A DNA stretch of 64,000 nt from Dolomedes plantarius (GCA_907164885.2 OU015498.1:129645651-129709650), one strand, 5' to 3'. Counted from the first letter of the stretch, positions 1 to 11,990 are shown. The notes: a model not told the origin generated them from the sequence alone. A program made the numbers and translations.

Positions 1-600
1 GATAGTTACAGGATTTTCTTACAACGGCAGATTAAAAATCAAAAAAGTCTCAAAAAAAGCCAAAATTAATTCACTCTACTATCAGAAGAATATTTTAGAA
101 CCATTTTTGAAGAAAACATTCCAGCCTTATACGGACAGGACATTTATAAAGTTGATCTTTATATGGACAAAGCCTCTAGTCACACGTCTTCATCAACTGC
201 CGCTTATTTAGCAAAGAAGGAATCAAAGACAGAAATAAAGTGTATCCCATTTAATGAAATACCTGTAAAATCACCTGACGCTTCTTTAATAGACTTTTGC
301 GCTTTCGGTTTACTAAAACGAGCCTTGGGAAAACGGCATCCCAGAACACCGAACGGACTTTGGAAAACGATCCAAGAGGAATGGGGTGAAATTGACATGA
401 CACTACTAAGACAAAGTTTACTTTCGTGGAAAATTCAAGTTAGAGCTATTGTCAAGAACCATGGCTATCAGGCAGAAGCAAATCGCCGTAAAAAATACGG
501 CATTTATACATAAAACTTAACTATCAAAATCATTTCCATAAAGTGCGAACGAGCTTCGGTAAACATTATGTTCACAGTATAGTTATTTATCGGTAAATTT
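1..600 (+). mobile_element. DD41D Tc1/mariner element, 3' part only
   Basis: This is the right-hand part of an element whose fuller copy lies at 49.3-51.1 kb; the two align from the middle of the transposase to the sub-terminal inverted repeat. Around 525-552 the stretch 'tttccataaagtgcgaac' is the complement of the sub-terminal sequence near 49464 in the other copy. The left half lies outside the window. The outer right end is not resolved, so the right boundary is approximate. Confidence 0.7.
163..513 (+). pseudogene. DD41D mariner-type transposase, C-terminal fragment
   Basis: Open 116-codon fragment of a transposase that would cut and paste the element in the nucleus. The second catalytic Asp is in 'MDKASSHTS' (the usual D-N-A/P-x-H position of the family) and the third acidic residue is the Asp of 'LIDFCAFG'. 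I count 41 residues between them, the spacing of the DD41D (rosa/Visitor) group. The first catalytic Asp and the N-terminal helix-turn-helix are upstream of the window. The start chosen is simply the first Met in the frame. The copy at 49.8-50.7 kb encodes the same protein with more damage. The family call rests on spacing and motif order. Confidence 0.7.
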
Positions 601-1122
601 GTGCAAGATTTTTGTAATGCTTAAAATATTGTTGTATTCCACAAAAAAATGTTAGAATTAGCTTTTCAATACATTTTATATCCTGAACTATTTGAGTTTT
701 CTCCAGAGAACTTTATATATCCCAACTTTATCCAAACATCTTATGCAAAAAAAGAGTCAAAACCATCTGCGATGTCTTTTTTTATTATTTTCCTTTCCTT
801 TTGGGAGATTCTTATTTGAATTTTACACGCTGGTATAAATTCTTTAGCCCTCTATTACAAACGTTTAAGTTACTTCCTTGAATTAGTACATTACATTGAT
901 AAATCAGAAGGTTAATATATTGCCAAGATATTCCATTCCATCGTTCTTCAATGGGTTTCCATGTTTCGCGGTAAATTCGTTAAAAACGCCGGCTTCTCTG
1001 TTAGAGATTTAAAGATAAACATTTTTTTAAAAAATAGAAGCAATAATGAATTGAAATTTCCCATATCAGAAAGTTATCATAAGTCTCTCTCTTATCTTGA
1101 GAACTGTGAGATTAATTCGATG
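601..1122. other. non-coding stretch before the first LTR element
   Basis: AT-rich sequence with no convincing gene. A 64-codon open frame at 961-1155 runs into the LTR and matches nothing I know. This is the left flank into which the LTR element inserted. Confidence 0.5.
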
Positions 1123-1127
1123 CTAAT
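1123..1127. repeat. target site duplication, left copy (CTAAT)
   Basis: CTAAT directly precedes the LTR start TGTGACGG, and the same five bases follow the other LTR at 8990-8994. This marks a single insertion event with no later rearrangement of the ends. Confidence 0.9.
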
Positions 1128-2434
1128 TGTGACGGTGAAAGTTGTGGGTAATTAGTAATTTTATTTATATTTTAATATGTATCTTTTAATAAGTCAATGA
1201 TTTTCTGAATATAATTAATGTGTACATTTCATTGCATTGTGAATCCCAAATGAAGGAAACAACTCTGGTTTTATATGACCAATTAATTTATTGATTAACA
1301 TAAATGATATGATATAATACATTCCTACAAAACAGGTCATACTTCATCTACACATACATTTAATTCATTCACTACAAAATCATTATTCGAATTAATTCAT
1401 TATACGAATTATTATTTATTTTTCGCTAACTTCCATTATCTGATTACTTCACTACCGTGCTCTATATTATTAAGTTAATGAAGGCTACGCTATAAGAAGC
1501 AATGACGGTATAATATGAAGAGGAAATAAAGGGACCGTACCTTTACAGATGATAATTGGCTCGTCGTTGTGGACATCGGGCACGGAGCTATAACGGACTT
1601 CGTTTCATACACACATCACTGGTACTGGATACACACACGGTAGAGTACAGGGCTCCTTTAGTCATTCTAGGCACTGGATACACACATGGTAGATTACAGG
1701 GCTCCTTTAGTCATTCTAGGCACTGGATACACACGCGGTAGAGTACAGGGCTCCGTTAGTCATTCTAGGCGCTGGATACACACATGGTAGATTACAAGGC
1801 TCCTTTAGTCATTCTAGGCGCACGGCATTGGGCAATGGGGCGCATTCGTCTTACAGCTCTGCTGGCATCGGTCACGGCTTATATTATCATCATCGGGCGC
1901 ACTTCGTACATTTTACTAGCTAGGTTGCTACTACTTCTGACTCTAACTTCTAACTCTCTCTGTGTCCTGTCTGTCTTTTTGCTTCCTCATATTATTTCAT
2001 AATATTTTTCTCTAATTTATGCCGGCTCCGCCTCTTCTCCATTCCATTGGCCATATTATTATATGTCATCACAATTCGTCCGTGGCTGCCTTTTCTGCAT
2101 TCCCTTTTCACCAATACGCAATGAGGGCGGGATCTATAAAATTCTCCTTTTTTTTCCCATGCACTTTTTCCCATGCTCCGACATCATGAAACACATGTTC
2201 TGTTTTATAGCCCTCATAAATTTTCAGTCTTCCTTTCTTCTTTTCTTCTCTTCGTTGCCATTCATTCTACAGCACTTTTATCTTCTAGTTTTATCTTTAG
2301 TAGCTTAGATTTATTGTTGGCCATTTGCTTCTTAGCCCTGCTTCTTTCTTACATTTCGCAATTATGTTACTTTGTCCCGTATTTTTCGATTTTGCTGCCC
2401 CTGGCCGTGACATTATTGTCATATCCCTATGACA
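1128..2434 (-). repeat. 3' LTR of the gag-only element
   Basis: 1307-bp repeat bounded by TG...CA. Read on the minus strand it begins TGTCATAGGGATATGAC, which contains a short palindrome, and ends in CGTCACA. It is longer than its partner because it carries four rather than two copies of a 49-bp internal tandem unit. Open frames inside it on either strand are not conserved in length between the two LTRs and are not called as genes. Confidence 0.92.
1625..1820. repeat. 49-bp minisatellite inside LTR, 4 copies
   Basis: Units begin CTGGATACACAC at 1625, 1674, 1723 and 1772, exactly 49 bp apart. Alternating variants (GGTAGAGTACAGG and GGTAGATTACA) suggest that a two-unit block was duplicated. 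Confidence 0.9.
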
Positions 2435-2449
2435 TTCACCCCCTCTCTC
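2435..2449 (-). promoter_or_regulatory. polypurine tract next to 3' LTR
   Basis: On the minus strand GAGAGAGGGGGTGAA directly precedes the LTR start TGTCATAGGG. This is the place and composition expected of the plus-strand primer of an LTR element, and it fixes the element's orientation. Confidence 0.75.
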
Positions 2450-5257
2450 AAAAAAAAAAGTTTGACGTCTCTCTTCCTCCTCTCATCATGTCTTACTTCA
2501 ATCGTCGGCTTTCGTTCATGGCATCATTGTACCTGTCACCTTTTCCGTTCCCCCTCTTACACCTATCATTAGCTTCTCATCGTAACCTCAGCAGTACATA
2601 TCATCTACATTTATATGATTCTTTATTGCATCGACAATATTTTCATTTAATTAATTATCTACATAACTCATGGTGCAGTTAGTGACCTCACCTCTTCAAT
2701 TTCGCTAACCATCTTAGGTTTAACATAATATTACAGCATATTCTTACCATTAGGGATTAAGTACCAACTCCTTAGTATAAACAATTACCAACATAATAAC
2801 ATGTACACACATCAAAATACCACCAAATAATAATTATCCAATAAATTTACCAATGACCATATTATACGATCAATATTATACGACATTAACAATATTATAC
2901 AACTTATATTCATATACATTTCATAATGATTGGAAATAATAATTAGCATGCGCAAAAAATAATAATTACATCAAAGAAAACACACGTTTATTATATACTA
3001 AATTTTGTTTGAAAAAAAAATATCATCTTCGTTGCTCAATAAGAATTATACTTCTGAAAATTATATTATGACGTTTGCATAGATTTTTAATTTTCATATG
3101 ATTGTTCGTATGATAAAATCTCGTTTCGCAACATAGTCTATCTCAACAGTCTCAATATCTTTTTCAACAGTTTCAATATCTTTATTTATGAATATATATT
3201 TCCTCCATATTTGTCGCCAATGTTCATGACTATCCAGACATATAATAGATAGTCTATAAGTAAAGTTTTCCCCTGTTTTTTTTTTTTTTTTTTTTTTTTG
3301 CACATATGAATAACATTTGTTATAACATTTCCAATTCATATTTTGTTACATATCATTGCTTCTCAAGACTCACACAATACTACTAATTCGTCAAAATATC
3401 TACTAATTTAATTAGTATTGCAAAGGCATGTCAATTATATTATGCATTTAATTTTCATCAACCTGCTACGCGTTATTGTATCATTACAACATCACATTAA
3501 ATCTCACCTCTTTCCCTTCCTATAAGCGGTTTTTTCCTCATAGCATCCCATTTTGTTTACAAACTATCCCAGTGTGGCACAACCTGTCAAACGCGTCTCG
3601 GAATCAACTCCGTTGCCATGGCTACCTTCGCATACAGTCCGGTTTAAGGATACAATTCGCCCGTCGTCCCTACTACGCGCTAAAACCAGTTTTTTCCTCT
3701 TTTTGATTCATTCGCCTTCTGCGTGAAATAATTAGTGACTCGTAACGTTTTCCTTCCTATTTTGGCAACCACTAACCCCCCTTCTAATTAGATGATGAAA
3801 GAAAATCGCTGGGTCATCTCTTTCCGGTGCTTGAAAATTCTCACGCGATTTCGGATACGCGTTGATGTCCGCGCGTCGACTGCAATCTAAGTGAATCTAC
3901 CCGAGTCGTAACTATACTGGAATTTTTTTTGTTTCATATTACTTTTTATTCCTCTCTGAACATATTTAAAGTAATATTCTTGTCCATAATGATGTGTTTT
4001 GTTGAATTGACTGAACTTCGTACTCTCGTAATGCATTATCTGTTGCTTGTCATCTTTCGTTCGCTCGTCAATGAATATTTATTCTTTATTGATTAATTAA
4101 ATCCAAATTTATTAATTAACTAATTAAGTAAATAATCAATAAATTAATTGTTATTTATTTATTTATGTTTTATTATTATTATTATGAATTGTTATGCCCT
4201 TTCTATGCGATCAACTATCTTTCTTCCTTCATGAACCTTTATTTCTCATCATAACTTAATTTTCTTATTAAACTCTTTGCTGGTTATTTAATTTTGTTGC
4301 TTGTTAATGTTGTTTATTTTATTTTTTTATCATTATTTATTTATTTAATTTCTCAAACTGCCTTTTTATTCTTTTAACGCTCGCCGCTTTGCGTCTGTTT
4401 GCTATCCCTGTGACATTGACGACTATGATGTGTTTAATGTTTTGATAAATCTATAATCATCCGCCACCTCGATATCTACTCAACTCTTCAGGTATGTTGT
4501 TTAAATCAATTTAATCTTTCGTCATTTATTGTGGATCTTAATTGTAGTTGTTACCTCCCAACAAATTTTACTGTCTATTTCATCATTATCCACACACTCT
4601 CGTTATCCATTAATTTAATGACATATTATCTCCAATTTTTTTTTATTTTATTATATTCATTTATTTCTTTATTTTTGTGCTGTTTATCACTTGCATTGTT
4701 TACACACTATCACCTATCTATTGCCTCACTTAACAATAATTGTGTTAACTCTCTCACCTTCATCATTATACTCCCGTGATCAATTCATTTAATGACTTGT
4801 TATCTCCCATTTATTATTTTTTTTTTTTGTATTCATTTATTTATTTATTTATTTATTTATTTATTCATTTTGTGTTTTGCCATACCTATGTACCACTGTG
4901 TCAACTTGTATCTTGTCACTAACGTGTTTTATAATTGCGTAAATTATCATCGAAACCTAACTCCCTACAACTCTTAATTTATCGGCGTGTATCTTCATAA
5001 TTGCGCTGGGGTTTTTCAATTGATTGTATCAATACATTTCTATTACGGAACTTTCAATTATTTCGACTGACATTAATTCGCATTTTACCTTCCACGTATT
5101 GAATTACTGTACTTATTACTTGTGACTCATTCATTCATGCCTAACTTACTCGATTTTTTTTATTTATTTATTTTTTAAGTTTATTTGCTTATTATTATTA
5201 TTATCATTATTAATTATTTATTTATTATGTCACCCATTAATTCATGATTTTATTTAT
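2450..5257. other. non-coding interior of gag-only LTR element
   Basis: About 2.8 kb where pol should lie. I see no reverse transcriptase, RNase H or integrase motif on the minus strand. The sequence is AT-rich with a T-run near 3278-3299 and TTTA-type simple repeats near 4842-4870. Origin unknown. Confidence 0.6.
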
Positions 5258-5656
5258 TTAATTATATGCAACCACGCGTGCCTTTTGTAATTTGTTTAAA
5301 TTGCTCTTTATAACCACCCTTGGATTACTTAAATATCTCAATAACACATTTTCATCGGGGATAATTCGTAAAATTTCAAAGAAACCTGTCAACTCGGCCC
5401 TCAACGCACCAAGAGACATTAAATTACGTAAAGTTGCTAAATCTCTAACTCTCCAATAATTATTATTATAATAATGCCCATATTGTACCTGATTTCTAAA
5501 CGTTCCCGTTGTCCTCTGGTATTGATTATGTCGCCAATTTAACCTATTCCTTCGACCGTCATAATTATATTGAGCGAAATCCCAATTTCTTCTACCATAT
5601 TTTTGCCTATCGCTTTTAATTACTTGTTGATAATCCTGATAATCATTTGCCGCCAT
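5258..5656 (-). CDS. unrecognised basic, Asn/Tyr/Arg-rich ORF downstream of gag
   Basis: 132-codon frame starting MAAND about 50 bases after the gag stop and in the same direction. The first 70 residues are rich in Arg, Asn, Tyr and Gln (for example 'RRNRLNWRHNQYQR'), a composition seen in RNA-binding segments. The rest has Leu-rich stretches. No zinc knuckle, protease or polymerase motif is present. It could be an extra gag-like nucleic-acid-binding product, a frameshifted gag extension, or decayed pol. I do not recognise it and assign no function. Confidence 0.4.
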   Translation of the reverse strand: MAANDYQDYQQVIKSDRQKYGRRNWDFAQYNYDGRRNRLNWRHNQYQRTTGTFRNQVQYGHYYNNNYWRVRDLATLRNLMSLGALRAELTGFFEILRIIPDENVLLRYLSNPRVVIKSNLNKLQKARVVAYN

Positions 5657-5709
5657 TATGGTACCAATGTAAGCCGTGTTAGCCTCAATTGTGCAAAAAT
5701 TTTGTTGCG

Positions 5710-6933
5710 TTAAATCTTGTACTTCATCTGAACTCGAATATTCGCTTGAATATTCGCTTGTTTTGACTTCTTATAATAATTATCCTGCCGTTTATGCCCT
5801 TTTGCCCGCTTTTGTGGTCTATTTTGATCATCTCTACTCTCTTTAAATTGTTTAAATATGACGCACTCCTTAACATCGTGATCATCCTGCTGACATAAAT
5901 CGCATAATTTTATTTGTGTAACCTTCGTTATTGTATCTAATTCTTCCCTTAATCTTTCATTTTCGCCATTTTTAATGTAGATATCTTGTTGCATCGCTAT
6001 CAATTGTGAATGTAAATCTGTATTTTCGGATACTATTTTTTGCAATTCTAAATTCTGCTGATCTCGTTTCTCTGTTATTTGCATTAATTGACTCTCCAAC
6101 CGCTGAATTGTGGATTTTAATTTTTCGATCTCTGACAATTCCTCACTAAGTGTTACATTTTGTATTCTTACTTCATTTCCCTTATCCTCCACCTTTTTCT
6201 TTTTCAAACTCTCAATATCTCCCACTCTTCCATCACTTGCTACACTCTCAATTCGTAATTCATATTTTTGAACGTCTGTCTCATAATTTGTATGTTTTTC
6301 TCTCGTAATTTCCATCGCCTTTTTGACTGCATCTCTAAAATTTTCTATATTTAATCTGCCTATCTCTAGTCTTATGTCGTCGCTCACTGCCTGTAGAAAT
6401 TTCATTAACATTACCTTCTCCGTTGTGCTTTGTCCCTGATATTGGCTACCAAAATAATTAAGCGTAACTTCCTCAATTTCTCGTGCAAAGTCAGAAATAG
6501 CTTGTTTGGGCTTTCGCTTTATATTTTCAAATTTTTGTTGTTTCGTATACAACGTATTTATGTTTTCCAAAGTGAATCCTGTCATGTTTTTATCTTTTGC
6601 CTTTTCACTAACTGCTACAGTATTAATCATTGCATCATATTTTTGATCACTGCCGTTTATTATTCCCTCGATCTCCATTGCCATGTCGATTGCTTCTTGA
6701 AACGTTAGCGGCTGAAATGTCATTAATTCCTTTCTTATATCTTGCCGTATGGTTTTTACAAATTTATCTAACATTACTCGGTCTACCGACGATCATTGTA
6801 CTTGCGTAGCGCCTAAATATGTAGTTGCTACACCTCTAATATGCTTCGTCACGTGCTCGACTTTTTGACCTGGTTTGTGTATGATGGTCTTAAATGCCGC
6901 ATGTTTTAATAATTCCTTCACTGTTAGTGCCAT
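5710..6933 (-). pseudogene. Gag-like protein with coiled coil and zinc knuckle
   Basis: The frame opens at an ATG at 6931-6933 (protein start MALTVKELLKH) and runs to 5710, broken once by a TGA at 6793-6795; after it the frame is open for 354 codons from MLDKF. The N-terminal two thirds are helical and capsid-like. A long charged segment (about residues 150-280 of the open part) looks like a coiled coil. Near the C-terminus 'CDLCQQDDHDVKEC' is a C-x2-C-x4-H-x4-C zinc knuckle, the RNA-packaging motif of Gag, followed by a Lys/Arg-rich tail. It is the only clear structural gene of the element. The single TGA may be a recent mutation or a recoding site; I favour mutation. Confidence 0.8.
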
Positions 6934-7745
6934 TTTTTAATCTTAAAAAAATTTTCTATATTCAATATTGTATCCAAACTTATCCTTCCTACTCCTATTC
7001 GTGCGCTCTCATCTGCTTTATTCACTCTTATTAGCGCCCCTTGCAATTTTTTTTTATTTTCCGTACCTATTCTTATCTAACATTACCGCCGTATCTCTAA
7101 TATTTTTGTTTTGCAACAAACTTAACACCCTACAATATACTATGTAATAACTACCGTTTCTTTCCCTCATATCATTATATTCTTACACACACTTTATGAC
7201 TTTCCTACCTAATATTTCAACAATGCGACTTATTATTCAAATCATAGTAATCATTCCTACATTCTCTACTCATAACACTTAAATACTCGTATCAACCCAA
7301 ACTTCAACATTTTTATCTTTCATTAAAATTTTAGCGATTCTAACCCCATTTCGCGCATCTGACTATCGATAATCGTCTTTTATTTAATTGCCTCTACCTC
7401 AATTTTTTATGGAATTATCTTATTTTAATTTGTCCAATTTATGATGTCTTTGCAACACATTCGCGACACAATTCTACCTATCTCTGAACTTATTCTCACA
7501 ATTAATTTCACACACTTCATATAACTGATAATTCGTTTACACATTCTAACTCAATATTTAAAAAATTCAATATCATCAAATACACTCAATATTAACTCAA
7601 ACTATCAAATATTAACTGAAATATTATCAAATATTCAATACCATATTTCAAATCACTCAAAATATCTCTTTAAATTCAATACCTCTTTAAATTCAACAAA
7701 TCAATTCATCAATTCAACCAGAGTTACCGCAAAACTTCCCTTAAG
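6934..7745. other. leader of gag-only LTR element
   Basis: Non-coding on the minus strand between primer-binding site and gag start; AT-rich with degenerate repeats of 'TTCAATA' type around 7550-7700. Presumably the RNA leader and packaging region. Confidence 0.55.
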
Positions 7746-7763
7746 TTTCGTTACACAGCACCA
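7746..7763 (-). promoter_or_regulatory. primer-binding site
   Basis: Minus strand TGGTGCTGTGTAACGAAA lies two bases inside the 5' LTR, the standard place for pairing with a tRNA 3' end (TGG complements the CCA tail). The tRNA species is not assigned. Confidence 0.75.
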
Positions 7764-7765
7764 AA

Positions 7766-8989
7766 TGTGACGGGGAAAGTTGTGGGTAATTAGTAATTTT
7801 ATTTATATTTTAATATGTATCTTTTAATAAGTCAATGATTTTCTGAATATAATTAATTTGTACATTTCATTGCATTGTGATTCCCAAATGAAGGAAACAA
7901 CTCTGGTTTTTTATGTGACCAGTTAATTTATTGATTAACATAAATGATATGATATAATACATTCCTACAAAACAGGTCATACTTCATCTACACATACATT
8001 TAATTCATTCACTACAAAATCATTATTCGAATTAATTCATTATACGAATTATCATTTATTTTTCGCTAACTTCCATTATCTGATTACTTCACTACCGCGC
8101 TCTATATTATTAAGTTAATGAAGGCTACGCTATAAGAAGCAATGACGGTATAATATGAAGAGGAAATAAAGGGACCGTACCTTTACAGATGATAATTGGC
8201 TCGTCGTTGTGGACATCGGGCACGGAGCTATAACGGACTTCGTTTCATACACATATCATTGGTACTGGATACACACACGGTAGAGTACAGGGCTCCGTTA
8301 GTCATTCTAGGCGCTGGATACACACATGGTAGATTACAAGGCTCCTTTAGTCATTCTAGGCGCACGGCATTGGGCAATGGGGCGCATTCGTCTTACAGCT
8401 CTGCTGGCATCGGTCACGGCTTATATCATCATCATCGGGCGCACTTCGTACATTTTACTAGCTAGGTTGCTACTACTTCTGACTCTAACTTCTAACTCTA
8501 ACTTCTAACTCTCTCTGTGTCCTGTCTGTCTTTTTGCTTCCTCATATTATTTCATATTATTTTTCTCTAATTTATGCCGGCTCCGCCTCTTCTCCATTCC
8601 ATTGGCCATATTATTATATGTCATCACAATTCGTCCGTGGCTGCCTTTTCTGCATCCCCTTTTCACCAATACGCAATGAGGGCGGGATCTATAAAATTCT
8701 CCTTTTTTTTCCCATGCACTTTTTCCCATGCTCCGACATCATGAAACACATGTTCTGTTTTATAGCCCTCATAAATTTTCAGTCTTCCTTTCTTCTTTTC
8801 TTCTCTTCGTTGCCATTCAGTCTACAGCACTTTTATCTTCTAGTTTTATCTTTAGTAGCTTAGATTTATTGTTGGCCATTTGCTTCTTAGCCCTGCTTCT
8901 TTCTTACATTTCGCAATTATGTTACTTTGTCCCGTATTTTTCGATTTTGCTGCCCCTGGCCGTGACATTATTGTCATATCCCTATGACA
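7766..8989 (-). repeat. 5' LTR of the gag-only element
   Basis: 1224-bp partner of the LTR at 1128-2434, nearly identical. It carries only two 49-bp units (8265 and 8314) and a 12-bp duplication ('TCTAACTTCTAA' type) near 8485-8510 that the other LTR lacks. In minus-strand sense this LTR would drive transcription of gag; no promoter element could be pinned down. Confidence 0.92.
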
Positions 8990-8994
8990 CTAAT
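8990..8994. repeat. target site duplication, right copy (CTAAT)
   Basis: CTAAT follows the LTR end CCCTATGACA and matches 1123-1127. Confidence 0.9.
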
Positions 8995-9064
8995 CAATCA
9001 AAACGTTAAACTTTGCGTAAACCCAAAGGTTTACGTAAATATATACTAAACAGCTTCTGACTGA

Positions 9065-9332
9065 TTTATTAGTAAAATGTGAACGTAAAAGGAATTTATG
9101 AGCGTTTAAAGTACAATATATGAGATTTTTTTCTCCGTATAATTTAAAAATATTATTTGGATTTAAAAAAAAAAAAACGAAAAAAATCCCCAAGGTGTAA
9201 AATTTTTTTCTCTATGACGGAGTACAATTTAAAAAAAAATCTTTAAAGCCAAGTCGGCAATCATTGGACACATTTTCTCCATAGGTTAACACTGAGGTGA
9301 TCGAATTCAATAGGGTTAGTACAAAGCAGCCT
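9065..9332. repeat. partial copy of a TIR-bearing MITE
   Basis: Matches the right two thirds of the full MITE at 51229-51648, including the right terminal inverted repeat ending AGTACAAAGCAGCCT. The left terminal repeat is missing. Includes a stretch around 9165-9179 of A-runs. Confidence 0.7.
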
Positions 9333-10280
9333 TCACAAATGACGATTTTTAACAAACATTTAAAAGCATAATGTTAATGAGCAATTTTAAAGTAGGATTA
9401 CGTTCTTCCATAACGGTCCTGCGGAAAGGAAAATTTCAGATGCTAAAATTGTCCGTCCATCCGTCCTCGTGATTTACAATTTTGGCAGCGCGCCAGACCC
9501 AGTCTATCGCTTGGATAAGCAGTAAACAGTTAAACAGAAAATAACCAAAATGCGTCAAAATTTCAACATATATATATATACATACGTACATATATATAGA
9601 TACATATATCCATAACACATACATACATATATACATGCAAAAGAGGTAAGCAACGATAAGTAATCCTACGTTAATAACCCGCGGTTTTTTCGTTAGAAGA
9701 GACTACCTGATTTTTTTTTCTCGACCCGTCAAATATTTCTTTCAAGTATCAGCATTTATACCTTCTTTTCCTATATATGAAACTTGTTATTCTCTTTTTG
9801 CACTTTCAGTATGATGAATTTTTATCTTTTGTTTATTCCAATTCTGTAAGAGTTTCCCGTGGTACTACAAAGAAAAACCACACAGTGGTTTGCGTTTGAC
9901 CTCTGGGCAATCGAGTTCTCGGTTATCACTCCATTTTTCACCGGAGAGTAATTCTCTGTTGACAGCTAACAAACATAAATAGGAGATTAAATGGGGTTTT
10001 TTCTCTTGATAATTTTTATCTTGGTAAATGCCGACTTAAAACCAATCACTTTGTTTCTAAGAACATTAACTGTCATTTTCCACCGTTATCTCTACAAAAA
10101 TTCTGGGGTTTTTTTCAATCTTGTAGTCTATAACAAAATCGTACAAGGAATATTTTATACAAAAGGTTTTTCCGCAGAAATGCCAAATTTACTTAATAAT
10201 AAGGGTATCAACTGGTGTTAACTACATAAGAGAGTATAACATTTTAATAGAGAGAAACAATATACACAAAACACTAATAC
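9333..10280. other. non-coding stretch
   Basis: No supported gene. Holds TA/CATA simple repeats near 9570-9640. A 76-codon frame at 9991-10221 starting MGFFLLIIF resembles a signal-peptide-like stretch but has no further support. Confidence 0.45.
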
Positions 10281-10536
10281 CTTATGCACTAATGCGTTTT
10301 TAAATCCTCTTATCTTTATCAAAAGTTGTAAGTGGCACTAAAATTGTTTTAAAATATTTAAAAACACAAAATTTATCTAAAGGTAACCTTAACTATAAAT
10401 TGTTGCTTTTTTTCTGCATTGATTTCTCAGTCAATGGATCTTTTAAATACGTGAAGTTTTTAGCAAATATTTATAACTATATAGTCCCAGATATGTCAAT
10501 TTATTGATGAGGCTATTTCGCTCCGCTTGGGAGTAT
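10281..10536 (+). repeat. dispersed 256-bp repeat, copy 1
   Basis: Aligns over its full length, in the same orientation, with 17352-17605, from CTTATGCACTAATGCG to GCTTGGGAGTAT. No coding capacity; family unknown. Confidence 0.8.
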
Positions 10537-10669
10537 TAATGAACTGACATATAAACTTAAAATAATTAAAACTGGAGGGAAAATATTGCTATTTGACAGT
10601 TAGGGTCTAAGCATGTAACGTAAAACCACTTGTATTTTAAAGTAATGGAAGGAAAACTCATAGCTATAA

Positions 10670-10714
<45 letters not shown>

Positions 10715-11402
10715 GTTCCGTAGCTGACTGACATTTCTTTAAACGCACAGACCAAATCACTGGACCTAAAGGGCTGAAATTTTGCATGGCGATTCTTCTT
10801 ATATTGTAGGAGTGCACTAAAAAGTATTTTTTTTTAATCTTCTTATATTTTTTAAAATTAAAATTTTTAAGCTGTTTTTGTAATTTTATTAAATTTTGCA
10901 TTTAAAATAATACTTTTGAGGGTTACGAGAAAGATCATGAAAATTCCTTCAAAATGAAATCTTTTTCGAATCCTTACCTCCATTTTCTGATTTTTGGTGA
11001 ATATTTAAAGATTAATTTTTATACTTTAATTTCTCAAATGCTGATCACGTGGTTTCTTTTCTTTTAGTGATACTTTAATTTTGCCTCACGTGCATAACAA
11101 TAAAACAAACTGACAAAAAATATTTAAAATAATTTACCCACTAGACTAATTTACATTGAAATTTGGACTTGAGATGGAAATTTTTAAAGAATTTAATTCA
11201 AATTAGTATGTTTTGTGGATATTAAACATACAAACTAATTGCATACATTGACCGTTGTATTTAATTTGAATATATTCTTCTACATTATTTTGTCTATAAA
11301 AATATCCATAACGATTTTTTTATAAATTTAGCATTAATTGCATACATTGACCGTTGTATTTTATTTGAATGTACTCCTAGCGAAGCACGGGTATTCAGCT
11401 AG
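10670..11402 (+). mobile_element. Helitron-like non-autonomous element, family A
   Basis: Reverse-complement copy of 37160-37949. The left end is TCTATATATA followed by a (TA)n run, then CAGTTCCGTAGCTGACTG. The right end is GAAGCACGGGTATTCAGCTAG followed by T. A 5'-TC, a 3'-CTAG and insertion between A and T fit Helitron termini. A weak hairpin precedes the 3' end. An internal unit containing GCATACATTGACCGTTGTAT occurs twice near 11240 and 11340. No protein is encoded. Confidence 0.6.
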
Positions 11403-11736
11403 TATGTCTATTTAATACTGTAAGATAAGACATAAAACGTTACCAATTTGGATTTCCTTCTCTTCATGGGGCATGAGGTGCTTCTCGCCTCGCCTTTGAA
11501 TGTTACATATTTATCTCTATTTTCTCTTACATTTTTATTGACCGGTGCAATATGTATAATACTATAAATAAATGCTATGAGCAAACTCCAAGTCTAATTT
11601 AGTGGGGGAACCTGCTGGGAAATGTCACGGCTACACCGTTATTTATCATCTAAATGGAATTTTCATGGAATTTTTAGGATTAAAAAAAAATTTACAGATG
11701 TTACACACACTCACCCCCCTCGTGTATATATATATG
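11403..11736. other. non-coding stretch left of chimeric LTR element
   Basis: No gene seen; ends in a short TA-rich run that is the integration site of the next element. Confidence 0.45.
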
Positions 11737-11990
11737 TATGGGCACAGAGACACGAACACGGGCTCGATATGAAACGTTTAATTATCTCTAAATCTAATCT
11801 AGGGGCATTATTTGCAGTGGGGCAGCATTTACAGTTTGAAATTTAAAGGGGGAGAGTTCGTCATAGCGGTCGCGTCTCTTGCTCAGTCGTTACTCGTTCA
11901 GCAGCATCGCGTCTTCTGGCTAACTCCTCGCTTCGCCACAGAGGGCGCTATCGTTGGTTCAAGCGGCGCGTGCGACATCTCCACATTGCA
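11737..11990 (-). repeat. 3' LTR of chimeric element
   Basis: 254 bp, from TATGGGCACAGAG (first TG decayed to TA) to CCACATTGCA. Partner at 15743-15996. Confidence 0.85.

Larger units (their letters stand above)
1128..8989 (-). mobile_element. complete non-autonomous LTR retrotransposon with gag but no pol
   Basis: Two long direct repeats (1128-2434 and 7766-8989) bound a 5.3-kb interior and are flanked by the 5-bp duplication CTAAT. The element reads on the minus strand: a primer-binding site starting TGGTGCTGTG abuts the right LTR, gag follows, and a purine tract abuts the left LTR. The interior shows no protease, reverse transcriptase, RNase H or integrase. The LTRs differ by about a dozen substitutions plus repeat-number changes, so insertion was recent. 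The layout matches what has been called TR-GAG (terminal repeats plus gag) in plants; mobility would need pol proteins supplied in trans. Confidence 0.88.

Noticed and set aside
2173..2682. 169-codon plus-strand frame across the left LTR end
   Set aside because: It crosses the LTR boundary, is antisense to the element, and its LTR partner (8728-9009) ends differently.
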